From positions 1 through 64,000 of the forward strand of contig CALABZ010000133.1 of the NCBI GenBank assembly GCA_937888615.1: DNA of 64,000 nucleotides, in the 5' to 3' direction. Both the position numbers and the translations under genes were made by a program. Below are positions 42,545 through 50,035 of the stretch, piece by piece. Below the pieces are notes generated by a model, which saw only the letters and a program-made list of their open reading frames with translations, searched no databases and had not been told where the DNA came from. The stretch's first letter is position 1; each line of letters starts with the position of its first letter. This stretch comes from an uncultured Lentisphaeria bacterium (GTDB lineage: Bacteria; Verrucomicrobiota; Lentisphaeria; Victivallales; Victivallaceae).

Positions 42545-43375
42545 TTAATTCGCCGCCTGCTCCATACGGTTGGTTTTCGGACGTACCAGCCATTTGACGA
42601 ATGCAATGACAGGGGCGGAAAAGATATAGATATTGATAAGGATCGCCAGGGCATTGATTTTGAAAACCCCGATGATCACCAGCAGAATGACCAGAATCAC
42701 AAAATTGCGACCGTTGCGCCTGGCCGCGAAAATCCATTTGCCGACATGCAGATACGGAATGTTGCTGACCATCAGAAACCCCAGCAATGCTGCGTAAATC
42801 GGCAGATAGAGCGCCAGTTCCACCGAAAAACGGTCGTACAACCCGGTTCCGTTGAATACCAGCAGCACACTGCAGACCCCCGCCGCCGCACCCGGCGACG
42901 GCAGTCCGGAAAACTGTTCGCCGCTCTTTTTGTGGGTCAGCGCGTGGACGTTGTAGGTGGCCAGCCGCAGGGCCGCTCCGCCCATGTAGATGCAGCTCAT
43001 GGCGTATACATAGATGTCGAACCTGCCGGTGGCGTCGTTGATCGAATGCGCCATTACCGCGATAATCGCCGCCGGAGCCACCCCGAACGTCACCATGTCG
43101 GACAGCGAATCCATCTGCATGCCGTGCATGCTGGCCGCGTTGAAAATGCGCGCGGCGAACCCGTCCAGCGCATCGAAGATCATGGCGAACAGGATGATCC
43201 AGGCGCTGATCAACAGCGCCCGGTTGTCGTATTCGGAATTGTGAAAGGCGCGGATCGTGTAGAGAATGGCGGCGAAACCGCACAGTGAATTGCACAGCGT
43301 CAGGGTATTGGGGACATACTTCAGCCACCGGTTCCGGGTGACGACTTCCTTGAAATTCTTTTTTGAAATCCGCAT
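42545..43375 (-). CDS. pssA: CDP-diacylglycerol-serine O-phosphatidyltransferase
   Basis: 276 residues from the ATG at 43375; an ATG at 43396 inside psd gives 283. Membrane enzyme making phosphatidylserine from CDP-diacylglycerol and serine (EC 2.7.8.8). The CDP-alcohol phosphotransferase motif DALDGFAARIFNAASMHGMQ...D runs near residues 66-90, with the required D, DG, AR, G and D. About eight hydrophobic spans follow. It starts directly behind psd, whose product uses its product. Confidence 0.9.
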   Translation of the reverse strand: MRISKKNFKEVVTRNRWLKYVPNTLTLCNSLCGFAAILYTIRAFHNSEYDNRALLISAWIILFAMIFDALDGFAARIFNAASMHGMQMDSLSDMVTFGVAPAAIIAVMAHSINDATGRFDIYVYAMSCIYMGGAALRLATYNVHALTHKKSGEQFSGLPSPGAAAGVCSVLLVFNGTGLYDRFSVELALYLPIYAALLGFLMVSNIPYLHVGKWIFAARRNGRNFVILVILLVIIGVFKINALAILINIYIFSAPVIAFVKWLVRPKTNRMEQAAN

Positions 43376-43376
43376 G

Positions 43377-44084
43377 TTACACCGCTTTGTTGTCATCCCG
43401 CAACCGACAGAGAATGGTACTGCCGGCGGATACCGCTTCGCCGATATTCACACAGATTTTCATCCCGACGTTTTCCGGGAAATAAAGCTCGGTGCGCGAA
43501 CCGAATTTGATCATGCCGTAAAGTTCGCCCTTGATCATTTGCCGGCCGGGCTCCACCGGGCAGACGATCCGTCGGGCGATGGCTCCGGAAATCTGCCGAA
43601 CCGCCACCGGAAATACCTGTTTGCCGACGGTGCCGCTGCCGACGATGGTCATGGCTTCGTTTTCCTTTGAGCACTGGGGCGAACGGGCGTCAAGGTAGCG
43701 GCCTTCCCGGTAATGTTTGGAACTGACGGTCATCGCGCACGGGGCGCGGTTCACATGGACGTTCAATACCGAAAGGAAAATTCCGATCCTCACCACCCGC
43801 TGGTCTTTGAATTCGGAAAATTCGCAATCTTCCAGGACTTCGATATCCTTGATCACCCCGTCCGCCGGGGAAACCATGATATCCTCATCGGTGGGAATAT
43901 GGCGATGGGGGTTGCGGAAAAACGCCGCCAGACAACACCAGGCGAGCGCCGCGATTCCAATCAGCCCCCAGCCCAGCCATTGAACAGCTTCGTATCGACA
44001 AAGGAATACTCCGGCTCCGATCAGGACCAACGCGATAATTCCTCCTCCGAACCACTCCCTGAAACCGTACCTAGTTAATGTCAT
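43377..44084 (-). CDS. psd: Phosphatidylserine decarboxylase proenzyme
   Basis: 235 residues, the short form of the family. Two N-terminal hydrophobic helices anchor it. SPADGVIKDIEVLED near 71 and the histidine segment NVHVNRAP near 108 are family landmarks. Self-cleavage at Gly-Ser in IKFGSRTEL near residue 194 creates the pyruvoyl cofactor (EC 4.1.1.65). The neighbouring pssA supplies phosphatidylserine, so the pair makes phosphatidylethanolamine. Confidence 0.94.
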   Translation of the reverse strand: MTLTRYGFREWFGGGIIALVLIGAGVFLCRYEAVQWLGWGLIGIAALAWCCLAAFFRNPHRHIPTDEDIMVSPADGVIKDIEVLEDCEFSEFKDQRVVRIGIFLSVLNVHVNRAPCAMTVSSKHYREGRYLDARSPQCSKENEAMTIVGSGTVGKQVFPVAVRQISGAIARRIVCPVEPGRQMIKGELYGMIKFGSRTELYFPENVGMKICVNIGEAVSAGSTILCRLRDDNKAV

Positions 44085-44102
44085 TTTCCATTTTCCCTTA
44101 TA

Positions 44103-44642
44103 TTATAAGTCGCTTTCGACCGATTTTTCAGCTTCTTTCAACAATTTTTCCATTCGCCGGCGCTTCCGCAATTCTTTCCGATTCCGGCTCTTGATCACCA
44201 GCAGCTTAACCACGAAGTACGCGACCGGAGCCGATACCAGCGCCAAAAAAAATCCACCCAGGAAAAACGAGGCCACAATACCGCCGCCGAGCTTGCTCAG
44301 CACTTCAAAACTCGGCTCCTCGGTAAACTGGGCGATCATGTCTTTCACGCTGGCATAGTTTATCGGCTTGCCGATGATGTAACTGCCGATCCACGTCTGC
44401 AGCGGATAAATGAACAATATCGTCACGTGGTTGGTCACAAACGTTCCCGCCACCGCGCCGATCCGCGAGCACCTCAACACAAACGACAGCGGTATTGATA
44501 CAAACAACTGCAGCCCGAACGGAATCGCAAAACCGATCAGCACTCCAAGCGCCCAGCCGCCGGCGACAGACCCGGGCGAACCTTTTTCCTTGACGAATTT
44601 TGCGTAATAGTAGAGGAGTTTCGATTTATTGATTTTCAACAT
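44103..44642 (-). CDS. DUF2062 family membrane protein
   Basis: 179 residues. Three to four hydrophobic spans; the GGWALGVLIGFAIPFGLQ segment near 27-44 and 'NHVTILFIYPLQTWIGSYIIG' are the DUF2062 pattern. The C-terminal tail is strongly basic (KSRNRKELRKRRRMEKLL). AAGGAA precedes the ATG. Function unknown; first gene of the psd-pssA-SDR-udg run. Confidence 0.85.
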   Translation of the reverse strand: MLKINKSKLLYYYAKFVKEKGSPGSVAGGWALGVLIGFAIPFGLQLFVSIPLSFVLRCSRIGAVAGTFVTNHVTILFIYPLQTWIGSYIIGKPINYASVKDMIAQFTEEPSFEVLSKLGGGIVASFFLGGFFLALVSAPVAYFVVKLLVIKSRNRKELRKRRRMEKLLKEAEKSVESDL

Positions 44643-45090
44643 TGAAATTCCTTATATTCCATAAAACTCAATCATAACCATAAACATAGCGCAAGCAGGC
44701 GATTTTACAAGGAGAAAACCAAGGAAAAATGAACCCGGAAGGCGAGATTTTCACGATTGCAGGGACAGTTTCCCTGTCGCGGACGAAAACGGAATTTCCG
44801 CTTTTTTTGCGAAACAGCCCATTGCATTTATTTGCCCTCCCGTTTATATTAAATGATTACAAATGTAATTAATGGGCGGTGCCCAAAATATGAAAAAGCA
44901 TGTGACGGGTGATTTTGAGCAGGCAAAGGCATTATGACGACAAAGTGACGGGTATTTATCCTGATATGACGATAGGCGCGCCGAAGCGAACAGCGCTCTT
45001 CCTGTATAAGGGAAACGCCTGAAAATCAGCGACATAGAGATAGTTTAATGATAAAATTTGGCACAAACAGTCAATAGTAAAGGAGAAACG
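44643..45090. promoter_or_regulatory. Intergenic region with phased TGACG repeats and a palindrome
   Basis: A 448-base gap between divergent genes. Four direct TGACG copies begin at 44903, 44935, 44946 and 44967, spaced 32, 11 and 21 bases, that is about 3, 1 and 2 helical turns. Two of them are the longer GTGACGGGT. A palindrome ATTACA-AA-TGTAAT lies at 44856-44869. A 47-codon open frame (44729-44872) has AAGG before its ATG, but its product is unlike any known protein. A likely -10, GATAAAAT, lies about 40 bases before the gene at 45091. Confidence 0.4.
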
Positions 45091-45726
45091 ATGAAAAGAT
45101 ACAGGGTTTTAGGTTGGACGATGCTTTCGGTGGAGGTGATTGTAATCCTGTTTTTCGGACTGGCCATGATTTTCTACCCGGAGCCCTACTCATGGAACAC
45201 ACAATTTCTGAGCGCACTGGGGTTGACCCGCCATGACGGCGGCGCCTCCAACTGGACCTCCTGTCTTCTTTTCGGTTCCGCTCTGGTCGCTGCCGGCGTA
45301 GGTACCGCGGTTTATTTTATCCAGCGTGGTCTGGAGTTCGGAAAAGCTTTTCCGCGATGGTTGACGGTCTGCGCCGGGATTGTCAGCGGCATCGCCCTGG
45401 CCGCAATCGGGCTGATCCCTTATGACCTTAGCCCGGATATGCATAACTGGGCTACCTATGTTTCGGGCGCGATCGGCGTCGGCGCGGTGATGACGCTGTT
45501 TCAGTCCGACAGTGCGTTCGGGCGGCGGGCCGAAAGCATTATCTGGTGCATATCCGGGACTTTTGTCATGGGGATATGGCTATGGCTGAACTATCTGCGC
45601 CATATCAAAATGCTGCCTTCACGTCCCACCGCGCCGCTGATGCAGAAAATGATCGTCGGCTTTTTCATTTGTTATATGGCCTATCAGGCGGTGGCGTTGC
45701 TGGTGCGGGCGTATCGGAAAAAATAA
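45091..45726 (+). CDS. Six-helix membrane protein, DUF998-like
   Basis: 211 residues from the ATG at 45091, with AGGAG 5 bases upstream; a longer frame from 45058 lacks a ribosome site. Six hydrophobic spans. The segments FLSALGLTRHDGGASNW near 40-56 and IGLIPYDLSPDMHNWATYVSG near 110-130 (Pro-Asp then His at a membrane edge) resemble DUF998 and Frag1/DRAM proteins. Function unknown. It stands alone behind an unusually long regulatory region. Confidence 0.7.
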   Translation: MKRYRVLGWTMLSVEVIVILFFGLAMIFYPEPYSWNTQFLSALGLTRHDGGASNWTSCLLFGSALVAAGVGTAVYFIQRGLEFGKAFPRWLTVCAGIVSGIALAAIGLIPYDLSPDMHNWATYVSGAIGVGAVMTLFQSDSAFGRRAESIIWCISGTFVMGIWLWLNYLRHIKMLPSRPTAPLMQKMIVGFFICYMAYQAVALLVRAYRKK

Positions 45727-45762
45727 TTATTGCTGAGCCGGACTTTTGAGTGATTGCCGTTC

Positions 45763-46197
45763 TCAGGAGAGAGTAAGGCGTCGGGAACTGTCGGATAGAA
45801 TGCTGATCTCCAGATGGAGCGTGTCCGGGGGCAGAATGCCGGTGATCCGCTCGGCCCATTCGATAATGCACCAGGCGTCGGGGGCTCCGAGGTATTCGTC
45901 GATGCCGAAATCCAGCGCCGAACGCGCGTCGTTGATCCGGTACAGGTCCATATGGAAAAACCAGCCGCCCGCCGGGCAGGGATACTCCTGGATGATCGTG
46001 TAGGTTGGACTTGACACCGGTTCAAGGATGCCGAGGCCGCGGGCGAAGCCGCGCGAAAAAACCGTTTTCCCGGCGCCCAGGTCGCCGCTTAATGCCAGAA
46101 CGGTGCCGCGCGGTAGCGAGGCGGCCAATTCCGCGGCGAATTTTTCGGTGTCCGCCTCGGAATTGCTGATGAATTCCCTATGCAAACTGGTGCTCAT
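45763..46197 (-). CDS. tsaE: tRNA threonylcarbamoyladenosine biosynthesis ATPase
   Basis: 144 residues. P-loop SGDLGAGKTVFSRG near 36-49, switch-like SSPTYTIIQEYP near 63-74 and MDLYRI near 83. With TsaB, TsaC and TsaD it makes t6A in tRNAs decoding ANN codons. Its start lies inside the end of thiL (20-base overlap), so it is the last gene of the aspartate aminotransferase-LRR-thiL-tsaE run. Confidence 0.93.
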   Translation of the reverse strand: MSTSLHREFISNSEADTEKFAAELAASLPRGTVLALSGDLGAGKTVFSRGFARGLGILEPVSSPTYTIIQEYPCPAGGWFFHMDLYRINDARSALDFGIDEYLGAPDAWCIIEWAERITGILPPDTLHLEISILSDSSRRLTLS

Positions 46198-47071
46198 ATC
46201 CTGTGTTCCTGTCTTTAAGGAGATTGCCGCCGTCGCGGCCGATAACCCCGGCGCCTTCTTCGAAAATGCCGATCCGGGTCAGGCGGGTGGTGAATTTCCA
46301 GTTTTGCTCAACTGTTTCGGCCAGGTTCGGGGGTACGGCGAAGAGCAGTTCGTAATCCTCGCCGTCGCCAAGTGCGCCGGAAATATCCGCGCCGGGACGC
46401 AGGGGAATCAGGTCCGGGTCCAGCCGCAGGGCCACCTGTGAAGCGACGGCCATCCGCGAGGCATCGACCAGCAGTCCGTCGCTGACGTCGATCATGGCGC
46501 GGACGCCGGTTTCGGCCAGAAATTGCCCTTCGGGCAGACGCGGAATGAATTCAAGATGGTGTTCGGAAGTCAGGGAATTGCCGAAACATCCGGTGGCGTA
46601 CAGAAAATCGCCGCTCCGGGCATTGCGGCGCAGGCATATTTTATCCCGGGCGACCCGCCCGAGAATGGTCAGCGACATGGTTTCGCGAAGGTTTCCGGCG
46701 GGAAGACCGGACAAATCGCCGCCGCAGACCGACACGCCCCAGGAACGCGCCTCCTGTTCCAGTCCCTGAAAAAATCGCTCGAACCATTTCAATTTGCTGT
46801 TGGTGGTGGCCAGAGAAAGCAACGCACAGATTGGCGAGCCGCCCATTGAGGCGATGTCGCTCAGGTTGCGTTTCAGCAGTTTGGCTCCGATCCGTTCGGG
46901 GTCGACATCCGGGAAATAATGGAGACCGCAGACCATCTGGTCGGTTCCGGCCAACAGGTAATCGCCGTCACTGAACTCAATGGCGGCGCAGTCATCGCCG
47001 GGACCGATTGCAATATTGCCGCTCTGGGACAGGAGCGGGATGACTTTTTCCAGAATCTTAAATTCCTGCAT
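46178..47071 (-). CDS. thiL: Thiamine-monophosphate kinase
   Basis: 297 residues. Phosphorylates thiamine monophosphate to the diphosphate (EC 2.7.4.16). Metal/ATP motifs: GPGDDCAAIEF near residue 23, KLLKRNLSDIASMGGSP near 63-79, GGDLSGLP and MIDVSDGLLVDASRM near 192, the last the conserved DxSDG loop. Length is slightly below E. coli ThiL (325). It overlaps the upstream LRR gene by 14 bases. Confidence 0.93.
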   Translation of the reverse strand: MQEFKILEKVIPLLSQSGNIAIGPGDDCAAIEFSDGDYLLAGTDQMVCGLHYFPDVDPERIGAKLLKRNLSDIASMGGSPICALLSLATTNSKLKWFERFFQGLEQEARSWGVSVCGGDLSGLPAGNLRETMSLTILGRVARDKICLRRNARSGDFLYATGCFGNSLTSEHHLEFIPRLPEGQFLAETGVRAMIDVSDGLLVDASRMAVASQVALRLDPDLIPLRPGADISGALGDGEDYELLFAVPPNLAETVEQNWKFTTRLTRIGIFEEGAGVIGRDGGNLLKDRNTGYEHQFA

Positions 47072-48455
47072 TCGGCTGATCCTCTTTGGTAAAGACTTTT
47101 CCGCGGATTCCTTCCGGCAGCGGATTCCGGAGTGCCGGCAGTTTCTGCAGATATACTTTTTCGAGTCCGGACATGCCTGTCAGCGGGTCGAGGCTTGAGA
47201 TCGGGCAATCGTTCAGCATCAAATCCCGGATTCCGGTGCCGCGCAGTGCGGAAATATCGCTGACCGGGCAGTTGATCAACCAGAATGTACGGAGGGACAT
47301 TCCGGCAAGAGGGGCCAGATCATACACCAGGCAGCGTTCGATTTTCAGGGTTTTCAGTGGAAGTTCGATCAGCGGGATCAGCGACACCACCGGGCATTGG
47401 GTCAGGTAAAGCATATCGAGGTCTTTGCAGCCGGCCAGCGGTTCGAGGCTCTCAATATTGTTGCCGGCCACGAACAATGCCTGGAGCGGCAGGCCCCGAA
47501 GCGGGGTAAGGTCGCCGATGCCGTTCATGGTCAGGTTCAGGACTTCAAGGCGGGAACATTTGCCCAGCGGCTTCAGGTCGGGGATCTTGACCGCGGAAAG
47601 CTCCAGGTGGCGGAGCGGCAGCGTGGCGAGGACCGAAATATCCAGTTCGCGGGCATTGCCGCTCACCGAAAGGGTTTCGAGATTCTTCATGTCACGCAGG
47701 AAGCCGATACCGTCGGGGGCGGTTACGGTCAGGGTCTTGAGTTTGCGGAGACGATGCAGGGCCTCCGGCCGGAAAAGCGGCGAAAACGCCAGCGACAGTT
47801 CCGTCACCGGCAGTTCCGGCAGTTCCTCAAGGCGCAGGTCCGGGCAATTAACGAATTCCAGCAGGCTCAAGGCGTGCTGTCCTTTCAGGAACGACAGGCT
47901 GGAAAGTCCGATACAGTTTTCGAAGAAGAGCTTTTCTACGCCGGGCGGGATGAAAAGGCCGGTGAGACGGGCATTTTCCACCCGAAGGCTGTGGAGGCGC
48001 AATCCGACCAACGGTTTGAGCGAAAGCTCCGGCAAGTTGCGTTTCACCGCCAGGTATTTGACGGAAAGTTCACGCAGGTTTTTCCACTCGCCGATGCCCT
48101 GGAGGCTGATTTCCCGGTCGCTGAAAACCATCAGGGATTGCGGATCAAGTTCCCGGGCGAACTGCAGATCCGTATTGCCGGTTCGGTCAAGGATCAGCTC
48201 TTCATAATCATAAGATTTCAGCGGCGAGAGGTCGCGGAGCCCGGAACCGCCGAGGAGCAGGCGAACCTTGCCCGGGGACGACGGCAGGAGCTCCATCCGC
48301 CGCCGCAACCATTCCGGGTTGCGGCGCTGGAGTTCGGGGAGGAGCGTCGACAGCTCGCGGCGCGTCTTTTCCGGGATCACCGGCTGGGCGGTCCGGCAGG
48401 ATGTCAGCGCCAGCAGGATTATTGCTCCGAAAAAGGCGTAGCGGATCTTTTTCAT
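47058..48455 (-). CDS. Leucine-rich-repeat lipoprotein
   Basis: 465 residues from the ATG at 48455 (GGAG upstream); a longer frame to 48611 lacks support. A lipoprotein signal ends in LLALTSC with Cys at 20. From about residue 85 to the end there are some 16 leucine-rich repeats of 20-24 residues, for example SVKYLAVKRNLPELSLKPL and DLTPLRGLPLQALFVAGNNI, of the internalin-like 'xxLxPLxxLxxLxxLxLxxN' kind. Probably a surface or periplasmic binding scaffold. It lies 19 bases after the aminotransferase gene and overlaps thiL, an odd partner for housekeeping genes. Confidence 0.85.
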   Translation of the reverse strand: MKKIRYAFFGAIILLALTSCRTAQPVIPEKTRRELSTLLPELQRRNPEWLRRRMELLPSSPGKVRLLLGGSGLRDLSPLKSYDYEELILDRTGNTDLQFARELDPQSLMVFSDREISLQGIGEWKNLRELSVKYLAVKRNLPELSLKPLVGLRLHSLRVENARLTGLFIPPGVEKLFFENCIGLSSLSFLKGQHALSLLEFVNCPDLRLEELPELPVTELSLAFSPLFRPEALHRLRKLKTLTVTAPDGIGFLRDMKNLETLSVSGNARELDISVLATLPLRHLELSAVKIPDLKPLGKCSRLEVLNLTMNGIGDLTPLRGLPLQALFVAGNNIESLEPLAGCKDLDMLYLTQCPVVSLIPLIELPLKTLKIERCLVYDLAPLAGMSLRTFWLINCPVSDISALRGTGIRDLMLNDCPISSLDPLTGMSGLEKVYLQKLPALRNPLPEGIRGKVFTKEDQPNAGI

Positions 48456-48474
48456 CGTGCTCCGTTGGGCGTGC

Positions 48475-49665
48475 TTATTTATCGTTGGACAGCTTTGCGC
48501 AGAATTCCGCCAACCTGGAGATGGCCTTGCGAATGGTGTCGTCGGAACAGGCGTAGGATATCCGGATAGTGCCTTCGGCGCCGAAACCAAGTCCGGGAAC
48601 CGCGGCGACATTCGCTTCTTCGATCAGGCGGTTGCAGAATTCAACGCTCGGCACACCGAACGAGGAAATGTCGATCATGACGTAAAACGCGCCGGAGGGG
48701 CGGAAGGTTTTCGTGCCCGGGACTTTGTCGAGCAGACTGCAGATCAGTTCGCGGCGCTCGGCGAAAACCTTGCGCATCTTTTCGCATTCTTCCGCGCCGG
48801 CTTCGAGGGCTTTCAGCGCGCCGTACTGGGCAAAAGAGGTGGCGTTCGAAGTCAAATGGCTCTGCAGTGCGCCGATTTTTTTGGCGAGCCACAGCGGAGC
48901 GGTCAGGTAGCCGAGACGCCATCCGGTCATGGCATAGGCTTTGCTGAAACCGTTGACGGTGACGGTAAGGTCGGCGATCCGCGGGTTCAGCGAGGCGATG
49001 CTGATATGGGGTTTGTCGGCGTCGAAGACCAGTTTTTCGTAAATTTCGTCGGAAAGGATCATGAAATTGCGGCGGACCGCGATTTCGGCGATTTTTTCCA
49101 GGGCTTCACGACGGTAGACCGCGCCGGTCGGGTTCGACGGTGTGCAGAGGATCATCAGCCGGGTTTTGTCGGTGACGGCGGCTTCGAGGTCGGCCGGGTC
49201 TACTTCGTAGTTATTTTCCACGCGGGTCGGGACGAAAACGCATTTGGCGCCGGCGGCCTTGACCATCTGGGGGTAGCTGACCCAGTAGGGAGCGGGGATG
49301 ATCACTTCGTCGCCGGGGCCGCAGAGCGCCGCGACGGCGATGAAGTCGGAAAATTTGGCGCCGGGCGATACAATGACCTGTTGCGGCGTGGTTTGAATGC
49401 CGTTTTCTTCGGCGAATTTTTTCGCAATGGCGGTGCGGAGCTCCATGATGCCGTCGGACGGCGTGTAGGTCGTCTTGCCGGCCATAAGAGCGTCGGCGCA
49501 AGCCTGTTTAATTATCTGCGGTGTATCGAAATCGGGTTCTCCGGCGGACATCACGCAAACGTCGATGCCTTTTGCTTTCAGCTCTTTCGCTTTCGCTGAA
49601 ATAGCCAGCGTTTCGGAAGCGCTCATTTCTCCCATGTTTCCGTACGTCGTCTTTAAATCCTTCAT
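48475..49665 (-). CDS. Class I aminotransferase, aspartate aminotransferase type
   Basis: 396 residues, normal length. PLP-dependent fold type I. SAGEPDFDTP near 39-48 is the Ib-subgroup N-terminal motif; STTEY-type region is replaced by TPSNPTGAVY near 175; the PLP Lys is in NGFSKAYAMTGWRLGY near 240. Such enzymes transfer amino groups between aspartate (or related acids) and 2-oxoglutarate. It has a clear promoter at 49728-49756 and leads the LRR-thiL-tsaE genes. Confidence 0.9.
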   Translation of the reverse strand: MKDLKTTYGNMGEMSASETLAISAKAKELKAKGIDVCVMSAGEPDFDTPQIIKQACADALMAGKTTYTPSDGIMELRTAIAKKFAEENGIQTTPQQVIVSPGAKFSDFIAVAALCGPGDEVIIPAPYWVSYPQMVKAAGAKCVFVPTRVENNYEVDPADLEAAVTDKTRLMILCTPSNPTGAVYRREALEKIAEIAVRRNFMILSDEIYEKLVFDADKPHISIASLNPRIADLTVTVNGFSKAYAMTGWRLGYLTAPLWLAKKIGALQSHLTSNATSFAQYGALKALEAGAEECEKMRKVFAERRELICSLLDKVPGTKTFRPSGAFYVMIDISSFGVPSVEFCNRLIEEANVAAVPGLGFGAEGTIRISYACSDDTIRKAISRLAEFCAKLSNDK

Positions 49666-49727
49666 GGTTTTTCCTCGGGGTTTCTAATTTCCGGTCCATC
49701 CGCCGGTAATTTTGCCAAAAACCTTTT

Positions 49728-49756
49728 AATATAGTCGATTTTCTTCTTTTTCGCAA
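49728..49756 (-). promoter_or_regulatory. Sigma-70-type promoter for the aminotransferase operon
   Basis: On the minus strand, -35 TTGCGA (49756-49751), a 17-base spacer and -10 TATATT (49733-49728), 62 bases before the ATG at 49665. Confidence 0.6.
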
Positions 49757-49832
49757 ATAAAAAATCAAAAAAACAGTTCGGATTTTCAAATCTCGAGGGA
49801 TATGGGAAAGGAGCGGGGTTTTCGAGAAAGGG

Positions 49833-50007
49833 AAGCGGCATGGCCGGAATGCCGCTTGAATCATTATTTTTCCGTTATTTTGTTTTCCCGATCTAGTCTT
49901 ACTGCATAAATGACTTGTAAAAATCTTTGACGGGATGTATATTGGAGAAGTCGTATCAATTTTATCGGGTTTGATAAAGTAAACCGGAAATCATGAGTTT
50001 CCGTTTT
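49833..50007. other. Two hairpins in the gap before the histidine kinase gene
   Basis: The 370-base divergent gap contains a perfect 9-bp stem AAGCGGCAT/ATGCCGCTT with a 7-base loop (49833-49857). A second stem CGGAAA/TTTCCG (49984-50002) is followed directly by TTTTT, 28 bases before the kinase ATG. The latter resembles a weak intrinsic terminator inside a leader, which would make it an attenuator. No gene is seen here. Confidence 0.35.
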
Positions 50008-50035
50008 TCCGGTCGAATTTAAGGAAAGCGCTGTA

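Noticed and set aside
44755..44785. Hairpin CAGGGA/TCCCTG as a second copy of the 36278 element
   Set aside because: Only a short, common hairpin is shared; the terminal repeats and the other stems are missing.
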